Shown: positions 39,710-53,983, counted from the stretch's first letter. The stretch: 64,000 nucleotides of DNA from Sitta carolinensis (GCA_032173965.1 CM063284.1:113558410-113622409); one strand, 5' to 3'. Program-made: numbers and translations. Notes: a model not told the origin generated them from the letters alone.

Positions 39710-41906
39710 TGACATAAGTGTATAGAAGACCAACAGGCTCTAGAATTAGATGCATTTTGATTTTAGATCAAGTCATTGCCTCTACAGAGGAGATTAACGA
39801 CCACAGGAAATGCTTTGTTACACTTTATAGCAACATAATACATTGGCAATAAAGTTCATAATTCACATCCACATGAAGACTAATTATATTCATAGCAGGG
39901 AAAAGGACAAAAGCTGACAACAGTATGTATCAGAGATAAAAGAGCATTTCCAAAGTCATCTAAGAACTTACATGAATATGCATTTTACATAGTAATTTAG
40001 GCAGAAACTATTGTCAACTTTCCACAATCAACTTTAAAAAAGAACTGGACTGCATATTACTAGTAAAGAAATCTAGTTTGAATCAGGTAAATTAGCTACG
40101 AATTTAAATACATTTATTAAACAGAATTAAGTGTCTAAGTGCTCACTTTATTTAAAATTAAAGTGACATCAATATGGTATGACATAATTTTAAAAGTGAA
40201 TTAAGCAAATCCAAATTAAAACTGTCTTAGTCCTAAGAAAAAGAAATTCCTGTAGGTGTTCACTCTAATCTAAACAGTCATTTTCACAAATACCTTTCTT
40301 AATGTTATATAGTTTATTCTCTGGGCTTCTTTGAATTAACCCATAAAGAATTTTAATAACGTATGAACAATCTCAAGTCCGATCCAATTTTCTTTATAGT
40401 GTGTAAACTTCCAGAAACTTAATATTTGACTTATGATATTTTTTTTTCCAGAGGATAACAAATTAGCAATAACTATGCCCCAGATTTACAACTGAAAGGT
40501 TATTAACTAAAAAAGAAATGTAAGAAGCTTTAAGTTTATGCAGAAGTTCTGTTTACACATTATCAGTTAAAATCAGTTAAAAACAGCACCCATTTTTTCT
40601 TGTTATGAGGTGTTCTACACTGATTCTTCATCCGAATTTGTTCTATGGTATTATGCTTGGAGATTAATGTATCTTTTACTTCAATATCAGCTGCATTTTT
40701 TTTTTCATTGCAATTCCTTGTAAAAAACAACAGATTAACTTCTTTCCCTAGAGAAATTTAGCATCCTTTTATTTACTGCTTTCTTTCGATTAGGGCACTT
40801 TAATAGGCTCATCTAACACACAAAACTATCCAGCTGACCTCTTTAAGGAAGATTGATTTTTAATTCTCTTACACTCTTGCACAACTAAAATGCCTATTTA
40901 CAGCACTTTATGTCAGATCAGAATCAGAATGACTTGTAAATAAAGAAGCAGTGCTGCTGCAAGTCGAAAGGTTTAAAGGAACAACAAACATACTCACAAA
41001 TGTGTGCCTCAAATGGGGCTTTAGAGAAAACTTTCTAACTTAGCTTGCAAATAAATTTAACACCAGTTACATTTCCTTCCTGTGTCATGAATAAGTCATG
41101 AGAGAGCATCACTGCCAAACATTGTAAATTCATGATCTAGTGTAATCTCGCACTGCTTAATCAATTTCCTATAAAAATTAGTTGCATTAAATAGTAATTC
41201 ATATTTTTAAAGCAAAAGTCCTTAGGTAATTTCCTCATGAAATTCTTTACAACTCTAATGTACACCCATTTTTAAAAGCAACCGCTACTTACAGCCCTTC
41301 AGTAAATTCAATATGCAGAGAGATAGTTTAAAAATTCCACCTTGTCCCCCTCAGGCATCCCACAGCAGCTTCTAAACTCCCTTTAAAGTTATAAATTCAC
41401 ACACAGGTTTTCATTTTCTCTTTGAAGTAAACTCACACAAATAATTACTTCAAAATTTCTCAATGTTTCTTCTCTAATGTGGGGAAAACAAATTAATTCA
41501 ATAAATTTATTTTGCAGAACTTTGCTTGTAAATATTCCCTGGATTTTCTCACTTCACTCAGTGAAATGCAGTGAGCGCTTTGTTGTAACTCTAGAATTTT
41601 CTTCAGAGAAATTGCTTAGGGAGTTATTTTCCAGTCTACATTTCATTAATCGTGTGTTCTTGTATATAGAAAATGCTTCTCTATCTAAGTGTTTCATTTT
41701 GGTGCACAAGCTCAAAAACAATCTGTTTAAAGTATGTCCTTTTTTTTCTTGCTTAAAGTCTCTTCATATTTTAATATGTCATGAATAAAATTACAATGGT
41801 TCTGAAAAATGTAACTTTATATTTTTTGCAGGCAAAATATAAGTCTATTTATTTCCTTACCGTCACAGGAAAAAAAATTCTAATACAACAGAAATGATAG
41901 ATATAG
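39710..41906. other. Non-coding DNA, no gene seen
   Basis: Unique AT-rich sequence. The 103-codon frame at 41477-41788 has no recognisable family. Nothing else structured was seen. Confidence 0.65.
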
Positions 41907-42304
41907 AGTCATAGAATCATAGAATAATTTGGGTTGAAAAGGATCTTCCAGATGATCTAGTTACAACCACCCCGTCACAGGCAGATGACTTCCACTACAG
42001 GTTCTCAGAGCCCCATCCAATCTGGTCTTGAGCACTTTCAGGGGTGAGACATCTACAGCTTCTCTGGGCAACCTGTTCCAGTGCCTCACCACCCCCACAA
42101 CATAGAATTTCTATGTTTAGGTTAGAAATCTAACCTAAACCTACTTTCTTTGAATTTAAAGCCATTCTCTCCCATTATATGCTGTAATGTCTATGCATGC
42201 CCTCATCAAAAAGCCCCTTCCCAGGTCTCCTGTAAACCCCCTTCTAAATTCTCTTCTCCAAGCTGAACAACCCAAACTCTCTCAGCTTGTCTTCATAGGA
42301 GACA
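41907..42304 (-). mobile_element. CR1 LINE 3' end, antisense
   Basis: The left end has the CR1 3' octamer-type repeat (AGTCATAGAATCATAGAATA). CR1 body sequence follows, including CAGAGCCCCATCCAATCTGG, CTTCTCTGGGCAACCTGTTC, CAGTGCCTCACCACC and a closing CCAAGCTGAACAACCCAA. It is truncated at its 5' side. It carries a 12-bp inverted repeat at 42115-42140 that appears to be a later mutation. Confidence 0.9.
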
Positions 42305-43591
42305 ATTGAACAATTGAAAAATCTAATATTTCCTCCCAGCAAAATTCACTGCATTCATGTCTATTGGATTTTGGTAAACAAATTGCTAACATGAAAGTCA
42401 AACTTTCCAGGTTTCACTGTACTCTATCATGAGGAGTGAAGCAGTACTTCAGCAATTCAATCACAGTAACATTGATATTGTCTCTGCTGGTATAGGGGGG
42501 TCAATAAATAATTAGGACTTCTATTAAAGGCCATTTAGTCATATCCCTCTCTTGGCATACCTGCAGTAGCATGTGTCAGCCCTAGAAGTTAAGCCATGGT
42601 GTTTTAAAAACCCAGCAGCTGGAAGTTTTCAGAATAATATGGTACTCAGTTCTGCTTTAAGAGAGGAAAGCTTTTTGCCTTGTTACACTCTCCTCTTTCA
42701 AGTTCTTCATTGCAAAACCCACAAAAACATATTGCTAAATCATTAGACTGAGAAATGTTTATTTTTTTCATAACATCATATTTCTACTTAGCTCTGCATG
42801 TTTTCTCACCCATGATTTCACAGTATTAATAAAAGGAAACACATAATATAAACCAAAACATTTTGTTTCATTGAAGTGCCAGTGCCAGTTCTTACATATA
42901 TAATAATTGCAAATTGCCTTGGCAACCTGCATAACTACACAAGACATGAGAGTCCTTTGGCTCTGACAGCTTGCACATAATCACTTTCTTCTTTAGGCAT
43001 GAGCAGCAGAGATCCTTGCATCCGTGTGGTACCCTGCCCTCACTTCAGCTTCAGTAGGCAAGGCTGATGCTTGCCTCAGGAGCTGTGCCTTCCTTTGGCT
43101 GTTCTTGCAGACAAAGGTGGGAAATGCATGCCTCCCACGGATAGGTGAGAGTGGCTCTGCTTCTGCTGCCCCCTGAGAAAACACAAGCCAGTGACCCCAA
43201 ACTGATGAATATGTCCCAGCTTCCACTGGCACAAATTACGATGAGCCCACCATATGTGTGTCTTACTTCAAAGGCTTGTTCAGTACGGGGAAATTATTTT
43301 GAAGTTGTCCTTTCCAGATTAAGCCCTTGCCCAGGTCCTTTCTGGGGGAAACAGCTGGTAAGAAAACCAACTGCCAAGTTTGTTTGTATAACCTGAAATT
43401 ACATGTTTCTTTCTGAAAACTGACAGAAATATTTTTCATATTGATGAGATTAGTTTACAAGTAATATTCTCCTGATTTTTAGCCCTATATGTAAGCACCA
43501 ACAAGTCAACTTGATTTGTTTTCATCTCATTTTTAACAAAATTTTAAATTCTACTCCAAAAGTAAATCTACCCACCAGTCATGAGGGTGAC

Positions 43592-43614
43592 AAAAAAAAA
43601 AAAAAAAAAAAAAA
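43592..43614. repeat. Poly(A) tract, 23 bases
   Basis: An uninterrupted A run between GGGTGAC and TAGCCACC. No poly(A) signal precedes it. Confidence 0.95.
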
Positions 43615-45085
43615 TAGCCACCCAAGCAAGTGGAGTCAAGTTGAACAAAAACCACAAATGTGTGGTCAGGTGGAGGCAGAAGATTTGAGCAGTGTTTGAT
43701 TTACCACATGCTGGTAGCAATTTTGACTACAAAACATCTTGTTCTTCAGTGTGGCATTGACTTACAAAGTCTCTTATCTTTTTAGTTGCACAGTTATAAC
43801 CATTTTTCAGTAGGAATGTAGCACATTTATGTATTTATAATTTTCCAGAAGAACAACTAATATCCCATTATTTTCAGTGTTATATTAAAAAAAGCAAGAG
43901 ATAAATATGAAAAATAAACTCCAGTGTAAGTAGTTATATTTGCTTTTAACATTCATTGCCCACAGTCAAGAAAAATTAAATACAAATCAAAATTAGCAAC
44001 TTGCAGTATTGAATTACATAAATCTAAGATGAACTACCCAGTAGAACAGAGATTAAATTCAACTATTTTTGAGAAATCATGAATTTATCATTCTCACAAG
44101 TCTGTGAACTGGTTTTCTTTTCAGCCCAGGACTTCAAAATATGTTAAACATATTGTTCTTTCATATTCCACTGCCTTTGCCTATTTGGAGGCCTCATTTT
44201 GGCTTTGGTGATGCTTTACATTTGTCCTTGAGTAGAGTAGGACATTTATAATTAAAAAGCATGAAAGGGTTGAGAGAAACTTCACTATTGCCTCCATCAA
44301 ACCAGTATCCCAAGAACATTGATGGTGTAAATCATGGATGAAAGTGCCTAAGTAAGGAACAAGGATCAGGCAGAAAAGATTAAGGCCAACAGTGTCAAGC
44401 CTTAGCAGAAAAAAATCCTACATCAAAATATAAATAAATTTTTGATCAAGAAATATTTGTCAGGAGATATAAATTATCATAATGGATAAAAATGAAAAAA
44501 ACCAACTTTCTGGTGTAGAAGCTGAATAAAGAAATGAGTCAATGTCATTACAGTTATAATACCTATAATTCAGCATGAAGTATCATTTGAAAGACATAAG
44601 CCTAGAAAAAAAATTACCAGGATAAATTTTTTCTATTGTTCTGGATAAGTTATTGGTAAATGTAAAATCTGGGTGGCAAAACAAAAACAATAAGCAGTCA
44701 TTTTATCACAATCAGCTTCTGGAGGTCACTTTTAACATGCCTCTAACTTTGGTACATCTTAGAAATCCATAAAATCCAGCGCAAAAAAATTCAAACACAT
44801 TAAAATTGGCTTTGAATTAGTTTATTAACATGTAATATACTACTTTAACATAGTTTCATGACTGGAGGTTCATGATGGCTTAGGTGGGTACAGAAAAAAT
44901 TGATGATCCTCAGCCTCAATATCTCTCTTCTGGTACTGAACTACAGGTTTGTGTTTAAGTTCTTTTTTAGCAGCTGTTTCTTACTAGCTCTTGTCTTTGC
45001 TATATTTAGCAAACTCCTGAAAGTTTGCCAATCATTGTTTGATAATCTTTTGGTTCCCCAATCAGGTAAATTTTTAAGAGCAAAT

Positions 45086-45381
45086 AATCATATAATCATG
45101 GAATATGCTGAGTTGGAAGGGACCCAACAGGATTATTAAGTCCAACTCCCTGCCCTGCACAGCACCATCCCCAAGAGTCACACCGTGTGACTGAGAGCAT
45201 TGTCCAAATGCTTCTTGAGCTCTGTCAGGCTGGGGCTGTGTCCACTTCCCTGGGGAGCCTGTGCCAGTGCCCAACCACCCTCTGGGTGAAAATTCTTTCC
45301 CTGATATCCAGCCTAATCCTCCCCTGACTCAGCTTCATGCCATTTTCCTTAGTTCTGTCTCTGGTCACAAGAGTGAAGAGA
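45086..45381 (-). mobile_element. CR1 LINE 3' end, antisense
   Basis: CR1 landmarks are TAATCATGGAATATGCTGAG, GTTGGAAGGGACCCA, CCAACTCCCTGCCCTGCACA, GAGCTCTGTCAGGCTGG, TTCCCTGGGGAGCCTGT and GGTGAAAATTCTTTCCCTGA. The subfamily differs from the copies at 42 and 49 kb: it has the cardinal "CTCTGTCAGGCT" type body. It is truncated at its 5' side near TCTGGTCACAAGAG. Confidence 0.88.
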
Positions 45382-46552
45382 TATAAATATAAAAGATGGC
45401 AGAGTAACTTCTGCATGAGGTACTTGGAACTGCTCATTATAAACATTGGTATTTTCAACATAGTCTTCTCAATATTTTGGTTCAAAAACATTTCCCATTT
45501 TTAAAAAGCATTCATCCCTATCCTCTTAGTGAAAGTTCAATAGAGTCTGCAGAGCCTACAGAGAATATTCTTCTAAAGAATATAAGATATTCAACTTCAA
45601 ATATATGTGTTTTTGTGATTTTCCATTGCCTACAGTACATCAAAACCGTGATTTCCATCAGCTCAACTATATCCTTGTCTCGACATTTACATCTACCCAT
45701 CTGACAGTGAGGTAAAGGGGCACAAGATGTGTTTTAAATCCTGCATTCCTAAGGAAGTTTTCTCAAAAAAATGACCAATTTCTAATGGCTACCTTCAAAT
45801 TCTTACCTCAGAATTCTCATATACTGGATGATTGGTTAAGACACATGTGAGAGATGATATCAAACTGAAAAATAAAGGTCCACAGAATGCCAACAGAAGA
45901 CTTCAGGATTACCCAACAAATTTCTACAGCCACCTCAATGCTCAGAAAGGTCAAAGTTCACTCACATAGCCTTTCTGAACTGTTGCATGCACATAGAATA
46001 TATGGCAGAAATTACTGCAGAGGAGCCAAAAATTTCAACAAAATTATGCCGTTTTGAAGTGATTTTGTTTTTTTGGTTTTTTTTTTGTTTTTTAAGAAAA
46101 GGAATACAGCAGAGTAAATAACTCATCAGCATTTGAAAGCATAAACAACAGAAGGAGCCCTGAAGGAGATGTGGCTTATTGCATTTTAAACAAATATCAA
46201 GGTAGGTATCTTGCATGATAAACACACTGCAATTTGATTTCAGTAATTTATTAAATTAACAAAACCATATTTGTTCATCTCAATAACCAAAATGGTACAA
46301 GTTGCCATGTTATTTCCTAGCACCATTTCAATCTCAAACATGAATTACAGAGGTGAATTTCAGTTGTTTTTTCAAATGTTTTTGTTCCACAATCCAACAC
46401 ACAGAATATATGGTCCATAAGTTTTCTGAGCAGAATTAAGGTTATGAAAACACATCATTCACCATATCTTCTCCCATCATATGGGAGATATGTAGATATA
46501 TCCTTACACTTGCTTCTAGTACTAAAAAAAGTACTTATTTGGATTGCTTACC

Positions 46553-46593
46553 AAAAAAAAAAAAAAAAAACCAAAACAAACAAACAAACAAAC
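46553..46593. repeat. Poly(A) followed by (CAAA)n
   Basis: Eighteen A residues, then CC and about five CAAA units. A simple repeat, probably grown from the A run by slippage. Confidence 0.95.
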
Positions 46594-49222
46594 ATTATAT
46601 TTTAAATCATTGGATCTGTGTGTGTTCTAGGAACCCGCTTACCTGCACCCCATCAATCACTGCAGTACCTAAGTCACACAAATTGTCATGTGTAGAAAGG
46701 GGCTTTAACACAATTTTTCTCTGCATATCTCTCATGTTAGGTCCTGGTTCACACTTCTGACCAGTAACCATATACCCCAGGCTGAGAGTTCCTGCAACAA
46801 CCTGCTCAGACCTATACTAAAGCAATTCCTTCAGCCACAATTACAGCTGTGAAATTACTTAAGTCCTATAGACCATCTTTGCAAAGACATCTGAAAAAGC
46901 AGATACGCCTCCAGTGCTGCTTTTAAAACATCCTGGCACCCAACTCCTTCAGGGAGTCAGCTGCCTTAGCATTTCCAAATTAATCTTGTTTGAAACTACC
47001 TTGCAAATTTTGACCACCTGATCTCTTTGATCTCACAACAAGTACCTGGGACAGTTTCTGGGAGCGAGCTCCAGTTTTCCAAGTGCTGGTTCAGAGTACC
47101 TGCAGGACCATCTTTCACTCTTGGAGCTGTTAATTGAAGAGTTATACTGTAAGCTTTGTAAGGGAGAAAAAATTAGCAGCTTTTATTCTTTATATTTTTT
47201 TTTCCTATAAGTGCTACAAGTGTACTAATAGCTTCTGCTAAAAGCAATTTGGAATTCACAGCCAGTTTCCACCAAAGCAAGTTTCCCATGGATACTATTT
47301 ATCTTCACTTGTTCAAAGCAGATTAACAACATGGTGTGGAATAGAGCTAGCATCTGCACATTCACTTATGCCCAACACCCTGAGCTTTGGCATATGATAC
47401 TTTGAAACACGAATTTTTACACCAAGCCTCAGATCAATCAAAATGTTGCCTACATGAACACTTATTAACAAAGCAGAGGGTAAGGAAATGAAGAACTGTA
47501 AAAAGAGGATAGCTCTTTTCAGCTGAAAGCAGATGCTCAGGCTGCCTGAAAAACAGTAATTCAATTTGTAGCAACAAAGCTGAGACCACTTGAAAATGTT
47601 CAGGAAGGTACAGAAAAATCTTCAAACACAAACTTGAAAAGCCTCCCATGCTTGGAGAGACACTCATCCATCTGGTTCCCTACTTGAGTCCCTTCTCCAG
47701 AAGAGCTGTAGCCCACTTTTTGCAGTGCAGTCGTGGCCTCTCTCCTGTTTAATACCATTCGTGGCCTTGGTATTGGGTCTGACACAGCAGGTCTGACACT
47801 GCCTGGGCAGGGGCCCCTTTCTCAGGAGCCAGCTAAGAGGCTGTCCTGCCTTCACTACCTCTTCCAAGAACATATCTTGCCTCAATCCCTTCCTGCAGAT
47901 CCTCTCTACCATGGCGTAGGCCATTCCTGGGTCTCACATCTATCCGTAAGTGTGGTCTGTACAGCTCAAAAGTGAGTGCCAAAATGTTTTGTTTCAAGCA
48001 GAGATGAAGCCACTATCTAGGACATGGGAGATCCACATTACAGTCTGTTAACATCCCTTTTCAGCCATACTAAACTCTCTCTCCTGCTCTTACTCATGCA
48101 CAGGAAGCACCTAAACTGCAGCACTTCTGGAGGCCGTTGTGTTTGTTTTCACTAAAAATTCATCCTAAGAGACCTCCCCTGGAAAAGTTTTATTAGAGCA
48201 AAGTCATTGAAAAAGAATTTCAATTTTGACAAAACAATGCTTCCCAGTCATGAGCTCAACTCTCACAGCTGCATCCTTAGGCATCATTGTATGTTAATTA
48301 CTGGGATGTGTTGAGCTCTGCCTGCTGTTTACAAAAATAAAAGCATAGGCAGGAACTTTTTCTGTCAGCTGTCAAAATTAGCAATAAGCTAGTTTTCAAG
48401 GAAGAAAGTTTTTGGCAAGCTGTCAACCAGAAAATTGAAACTCAGAAAGAGAACAGTTAGTTATCAGACGAGAAAAACAAGCGTAGCATTTAGGTACATG
48501 TTTAAGGGAAGGCTTGGTTTCACTGCATGCAGCTCATCTGTACGGAGTGGAAAAAAACAGAGTCATGTATCTGCTTGGGAGAGAAGGAAGGGAAGAGATT
48601 AGTTGACAAGGGGGAAAGTGCTGAGGAAATTTGCAGGAAGGTCTAACACATCCACTTTAACTTGTTTATTAAGTTGGGAAATTCTGGATATAGCTCCCAG
48701 TCAAAGCCCTTTTTTTATCTGCCTTTCTTGGCATAACTACAAGGAAATTCACCTTATGCTTGCTACACAAGTGTATTTGTCTCCACTGAGGACAATGAAG
48801 AATGTTGAACCGGAAAAGATTTCATTAAAAACCAAAAGTTTGTAGTATTCATCATGTCAAATTGGAGTGTTGCTCTAGCAAAATCAATGTCTTTCTACCA
48901 CAGAGTCAGTGACTCTGCAGACAGAAAATCACCACACTTCTGAACCCATCATACACATCAAGGAGCACATTTAACCTCCTAGTTTCTCACTGACTTTCCA
49001 CACAAGGTGCATTTTGAAGCATGACATCAGATAATAGTTTTCTAGAATTTGTAACTAGCAAGAATAGGTACTGAGGAAAACAGATATAAAGAGCCTTCAC
49101 ACTGAGAGCATGAGGCATGTAAGGAATATATGAAAGGTTCACAAATGACAATCCAGATTAAAGGAATCTGAGACCACTTAAGGGAAAATTCCTTTATTCC
49201 CATATGAATCCTTCTTTAATGC

Positions 49223-49810
49223 CATAGAAACACAAAATCTTAGAATGGGTTGGGTTGGGAGGAACCTTAAAGATCATCCAGGTCCAAACCTTCTGCCATA
49301 GGCAGGGACACCTTCCACTAGACCAGGCTGCACAGAGCCCCATCCAACCTGGCCTTGAACACACCCAGTGATGAGGCATCCACAGCTTTTCTGGACAACA
49401 TGTTCCAATGCCTCACCACCCACACAGAGAACTTCTTCCTAATATAAACCCATGTTCTTTCAGTAGCCATTCCCCATGTTCTTGCAAAAGCTCTCTAGTA
49501 GGTTCATTTCAGGTACTGGAAGGCTGCCCCAGAGTCTTCTTTTTCCCAGGCTGAACAACCCAACTCTTTCAACCTGTCCTCATAGGAGAGGTGCTCCAGC
49601 CCTCTGATCATAGTCATGACCCTCCTCTGGAGTCACTCCAACAGGTCCACATCCTTCTAATGCTGGGACCCAGAGTGGGATGTGGCACTCCAGTTTGGGG
49701 AGAGGGGTTAGAATCACTCTCCAGAGGGGGAATTACCTCCCTCAACCTGCTGACCCCTCTCCTACTGCTGCAGCCTGGGATACAGTTGGCTTTCTGGGCT
49801 GCAAGTTCAG
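49223..49810 (-). mobile_element. CR1 LINE 3' end, antisense, about 590 bp
   Basis: The sequence begins with a diverged 3' repeat (GCCATAGAAACACAAAATCT), then GGTTGGGAGGAACCTTAAAG, GCCCCATCCAACCTGGCC, CTTGAACACACCCAG and CCAATGCCTCACCACC. The interior continues with CAGGCTGAACAACCCAACTC, CAACCTGTCCTCATAGGAGA, CCCTCCTCTGGAGTC and TACAGTTGGCTTTCTGGGCT. It is 5'-truncated. It is the same general CR1 subfamily as the copy at 42 kb, but extends about 190 bp further. Confidence 0.9.
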
Positions 49811-50765
49811 CTAGAAGGTAAGGGAGGCACCATCTGGCAAATTCATGCCAGACTAACACTATAAAGCAGAAATTTCCAAAGTAGCACATTTGGTTTGCAA
49901 TTTGGGTGCTATTTGTGGAAAACACCAACAGGGAAAAGACTGGTTATCTCACCCTGCTAATATATGTGCTCTTCTCTATCCTTGCAAATAATATTGTGAT
50001 TCCTCAGAGGCTAGATGGAATGGTTTTCAGAGATATCTTTTAAGAGACAAATAATATTGAGATTTCCAAGAATGGATTCCTCATCTCAGAAACTGGGTGC
50101 CAGTATGTCAGGCCACCACCAAGGTGGCATTTTCCTCCCGAAAATAAGAAATGTGTTTTCCTATCCTCTTTTTTTCCACTCCACCATCATAATGTTTTTT
50201 TGAAAGGAAATCTATATTCAGATCAGCTCTATTAATAAACAAGGCAACTTTCCCCAGCTCCCTACTCCTTCCCTGCTAAGTAGCAAATTTCCATTCCTTA
50301 CTTTCATTTGTTAAAGCAATGACTCAGAGGGTTCTTGCAAGTCTGAAACACCCAGAATGTGTGAAATATTCATATCAAATCAAGATGCAAGAGAGCTCAC
50401 TAATTCATAAAAAGCTGCTAATATAACAGTAATCCATAAATATTTTTATCTCTGACAGATCTTGACCCCTGTTTCTGTTTGTAGGGGAGAGGAAATTCAT
50501 TCCACAGTGGTCATCAAACAACCACCTAAAAAAAATTGTTCTCTAAGCCCTGCCTGAGTTTTTTCCAAACCTTTAAGTGCAATAAAAGTAAGTGGTAGAG
50601 CTAAAACAAAACATATTTTGTGTTTTCTTCTGAAAAAAAAAATCTAGCAAATAGTGGATATATATCAACAGAAGAGAGATACAAAGTCCATGGCCTGTTC
50701 CAAACTTTCCTATAGCATCTTCTGGCATGGCATATGCTCCCAAACAAGAGCAAACAGCCAAGTGT

Positions 50766-50988
50766 CCTGTGGTGGGTTGAATCTGGCAGGACACCAGGTA
50801 CCCACAAAAACTGCTCTATCATTCTTCTCCTCTACTGGGCAGGGCAGAAAAAATATAACAAAAGGCTTGTGGGTAAAAATAAGGACAGGGAACAATCACT
50901 CAGCAATTACTGGCATGGGCAAAACAGACTTGACTCAGGGGAATTAATTATATTGCCAATCAAATCAGAGTAAGATAAGGAGAAATAC
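50766..50988 (+). mobile_element. ERV-derived repeat fragment
   Basis: The stretch resembles, from memory, a repeat often met in bird genomes next to or within ERVL-type elements. Landmarks are TGTGGTGGGTTGA, a GGACACCAGGTACCCAC segment, AAAATATAACAAAAGGCT, GATAAGGACAGGGA-like sequence at about 50879, a TCACTCAGCAATTAC block, and CCAATCAAATCAGAGTA near the right end. No terminal repeats or target duplication were found, so it is a fragment. The open frames crossing it (50654-50973) are not retained genes. Confidence 0.5.
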
Positions 50989-53978
50989 TTGCTACAGAAC
51001 AACATAATGCTTCTCCAATTATTTTAAGTCACATAAATGACAAATACCACTCTATAAAACCTTCCTACCTTTTCCTATACAAATTAAGAAACAAAAAAAA
51101 AAATGTTATACATGTTGTACAGCATTTGTATGAGGGAAACTACTCTGGTATATTATATATGTATCATATGTAGGATTCCAAATTTCTTTGCTTCTGTCCA
51201 GAACTAGTATGAAGAGTTAAGCAGGTGAGCTCTGTATTACTCATCTGATGCAAATGGGATTTGAGTTGCAGCTGTGATCTTCATGGGGTTATCATTAGGT
51301 CTATGTGACTTAACTGTATTTTATTCTCTGTTTAAAATTCATCTATCAGAGTGAAATCAGAAATGTGGTTTCTGTCACACATAGAGCAATTACTCTTAGT
51401 ACAAAGCCTGTGGAGAGAAAAGTCTGCTGTTCTTTAAAGAATAGGTAGAATTTAACAGAAGTTTTTACTGCAGTAGCAGACTTTCTGTGTTTTACCCAGC
51501 TGCCATTTAGTACTACAGAAACTTATAGGCCTATTCATGTCCAAATTTTTTGCTTTATTTTATGCCAAGCCTGTGCCAAACCCAAACAACTCCTTGTTAG
51601 CTCATTCTTTTGCCTGAGAGTTGTGGTCTGGAAACCTCTCCCTCAAGCTGTTTGGTCTTCAACATCAAGTGCAGTGACAGCTGTTACCATTTGGTGTTCA
51701 AGCAAATGAAAATAGCATTGTAGTAAAAGCATTAACTTGGGGACACAGTACACATACACCATGCTCAAATCCTGATCTGAGTCCTGATACATAAGGTTGA
51801 AATTTGTATTAGTTGCTCAGCTGAAAGCACCCTGAAAATGCACATGGAAAATCCTCTCTGTTGAATATGGAAACTGCAATTTTAAATGGAAAAGCATTTT
51901 TTTATATATTGTATAAAATCAAATAAAGCCCATGGCCATAACTGAAGTGTTCACCTGGGATGAGAAGACTTCTGTTCTCCCCCTGATCCCAGAGACAATA
52001 CATGCTTTTATTTTCATTAAGTGAATGAAATGACACTAAAGTCTTGTTTTGCAAAGAAAAATATTATTTTCATAGCATTCTATGTGGTCCTATTATTATG
52101 ATTATAATTACTTCTCAATTCTAAGGCTGCCAGTCTGAGGAATCAGTTTGTATGTTCATCTGGGTTATGGCACTCTCAGCAACAAGACACTTCTAAAATG
52201 CACAAACACAATTAAGAGCCAACTACAAAGTGCAGTAGAGTGGCTAAATGTCACTTTGCCATCAGACAAGAAAAGAGAAGCTCCATTCCAGGGAGTACTG
52301 TATGTGCATACTTACATAGGGGGCAGAATTGTACCACCTGACAGCTCCCATAAGGCAAAAGCACCAGATTTTAATGTGATTCATATAGCTGGGGGTAATC
52401 TCTGAGTTTTAGGCACATATAGGAGTTAATAAAATGGAATGGAAAACAAAAGAAAAAAAAAATGTAGTATGGGTTTACAGATAACAGTTTTATGCCTACA
52501 TAATTTCTGTGTTTTGTTTGGGTTTTTTTCCACCATAAAAGAAGACTGGAATTCAAGCAGGAGTTGAAAGAAGAGGGGGAAGGATACACTATGTAAGCCT
52601 AATTTCTATGCAGGAGCTGTCCACTCCAGATACATCTTGCACCATGACACAAAACAGAGACAAGAAATATCAGACTGAAGAAAAAAAGTGTCCCAAGAGC
52701 ACAAAATACCAGCTTACCTGCTACAAATGGCGACATATTAATGCTAGTTTTCAGCTGAATAAAGGCATTTTTCAGTTAGTGCAATTTTGGGCATACAAAA
52801 TTATTCTTCAGGGAAGACAGAAGGAAGCATATATCCCTAAAATGCATCCTGCCATTCCCAGGGCTAATTATCAGTGGTTTTTCCAAGTACATTATAACTT
52901 CACAGTACAAGGGTATTTTCACTGATCAGTCAAATGTTTGTCCAACAGATGCAGACTTTCAAAGCTGTGTTTCAGAGATCTGGAAATAGAAGATAAATAT
53001 AGTCAACAGATTTTTTCCCATACTAAGCATTTATTGAAGAGCAAAATTAAGTTGCAGGTCTGTCATTAGACTGTCTTCATGACTGCTTCCTGGTGTTGCT
53101 TTCTGAAAAGCTTTTTGTACAAGAAAGTATTTTAAAAATGACAGTGGCTGTTTTGGAGACAGACAGCTATGTATTTACTTTAATGAGAGACAGTTTGGGA
53201 GGAAATGCATCGGCAGTAATAAGTATTTTTCTTCCAGGACATGATGGCCTCTACCAAGAAAGTCTGCAGTATTTCACAGTAGTTTCCAAACTCTCCTTCT
53301 ACCTTGCACCATTGTCCCACTCTGCCAAATGTTTTGCACTTCAGTGGTGTCTACTTTATATCCATACATCAAGGCCCTCTAAATTGATTGTTTTCAAAGC
53401 TTTTAGAACACATTTCAACTGATTTGAAGAGAAATTGGTTGCTTTATAATGTATATAAGTAAAAATATATAAGATCAGGGTTCATAAATTAAAAGCAAAA
53501 AGAAATCTTGTACCCATAGATAGGTACACACATGCTCACAACCTCTATTTTTCACGTCTCCTAGCTTCTATAATTTTTCCTAAGCAACTGCTGTAGCTGT
53601 CAACGGCATCTTCTCATACTATGTACCCACTATCAAGCCTTCACACCATTAAATCGCTAATTGACAACATCTCCAGGAGTTTTGCTACAGGGTTTGCTGC
53701 AAATTTTCAGTGGAGTACAAAGCTGTAGGCATTTTTGATATTACCTTTTAGCAGGGAAGTAGGAACCTAGATTCCTACAGCCATCAGTCTGCCCCAGGGC
53801 TTATGAAGGAGATGGGTATTTCCCTTCTTTAAATCCCAAGCCCATCTCAGATGTTGCTATTGGTATTAATAGAATTGGAAACTGAATAAGAGAGCTTGTA
53901 TTTGCTGCCAACTAAAAATCAACATTGGAGGGAAAGCAGACTGAAAAGGCTGGTAACTTTCATGATTATTTTCCAGAA
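50989..53978. other. Non-coding DNA, no gene seen
   Basis: Unique sequence, with frames of 85-109 codons (52148-52405, 52608-52925, 53093-53422), none of which has a recognisable motif. No repeat boundaries were seen until the LTR at 53984. Confidence 0.6.
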
Positions 53979-53983
53979 ATGGT

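Larger units (their letters stand above)
42305..49222. other. Non-coding DNA around a CR1 copy
   Basis: Apart from the CR1 tail at 45.1 kb and simple repeats, this is unique DNA. At 47.66-47.98 kb a less AT-rich patch has open frames on both strands (86 codons minus, 80 plus). I could not match either to a family, and no splice sites frame them convincingly. It may be an unrecognised old repeat. Confidence 0.6.

Noticed and set aside
47664..47975. Overlapping 80-86 codon frames as a possible exon or gene relic
   Set aside because: No family recognised on either strand, and no convincing splice sites. An old unnamed repeat is equally likely.
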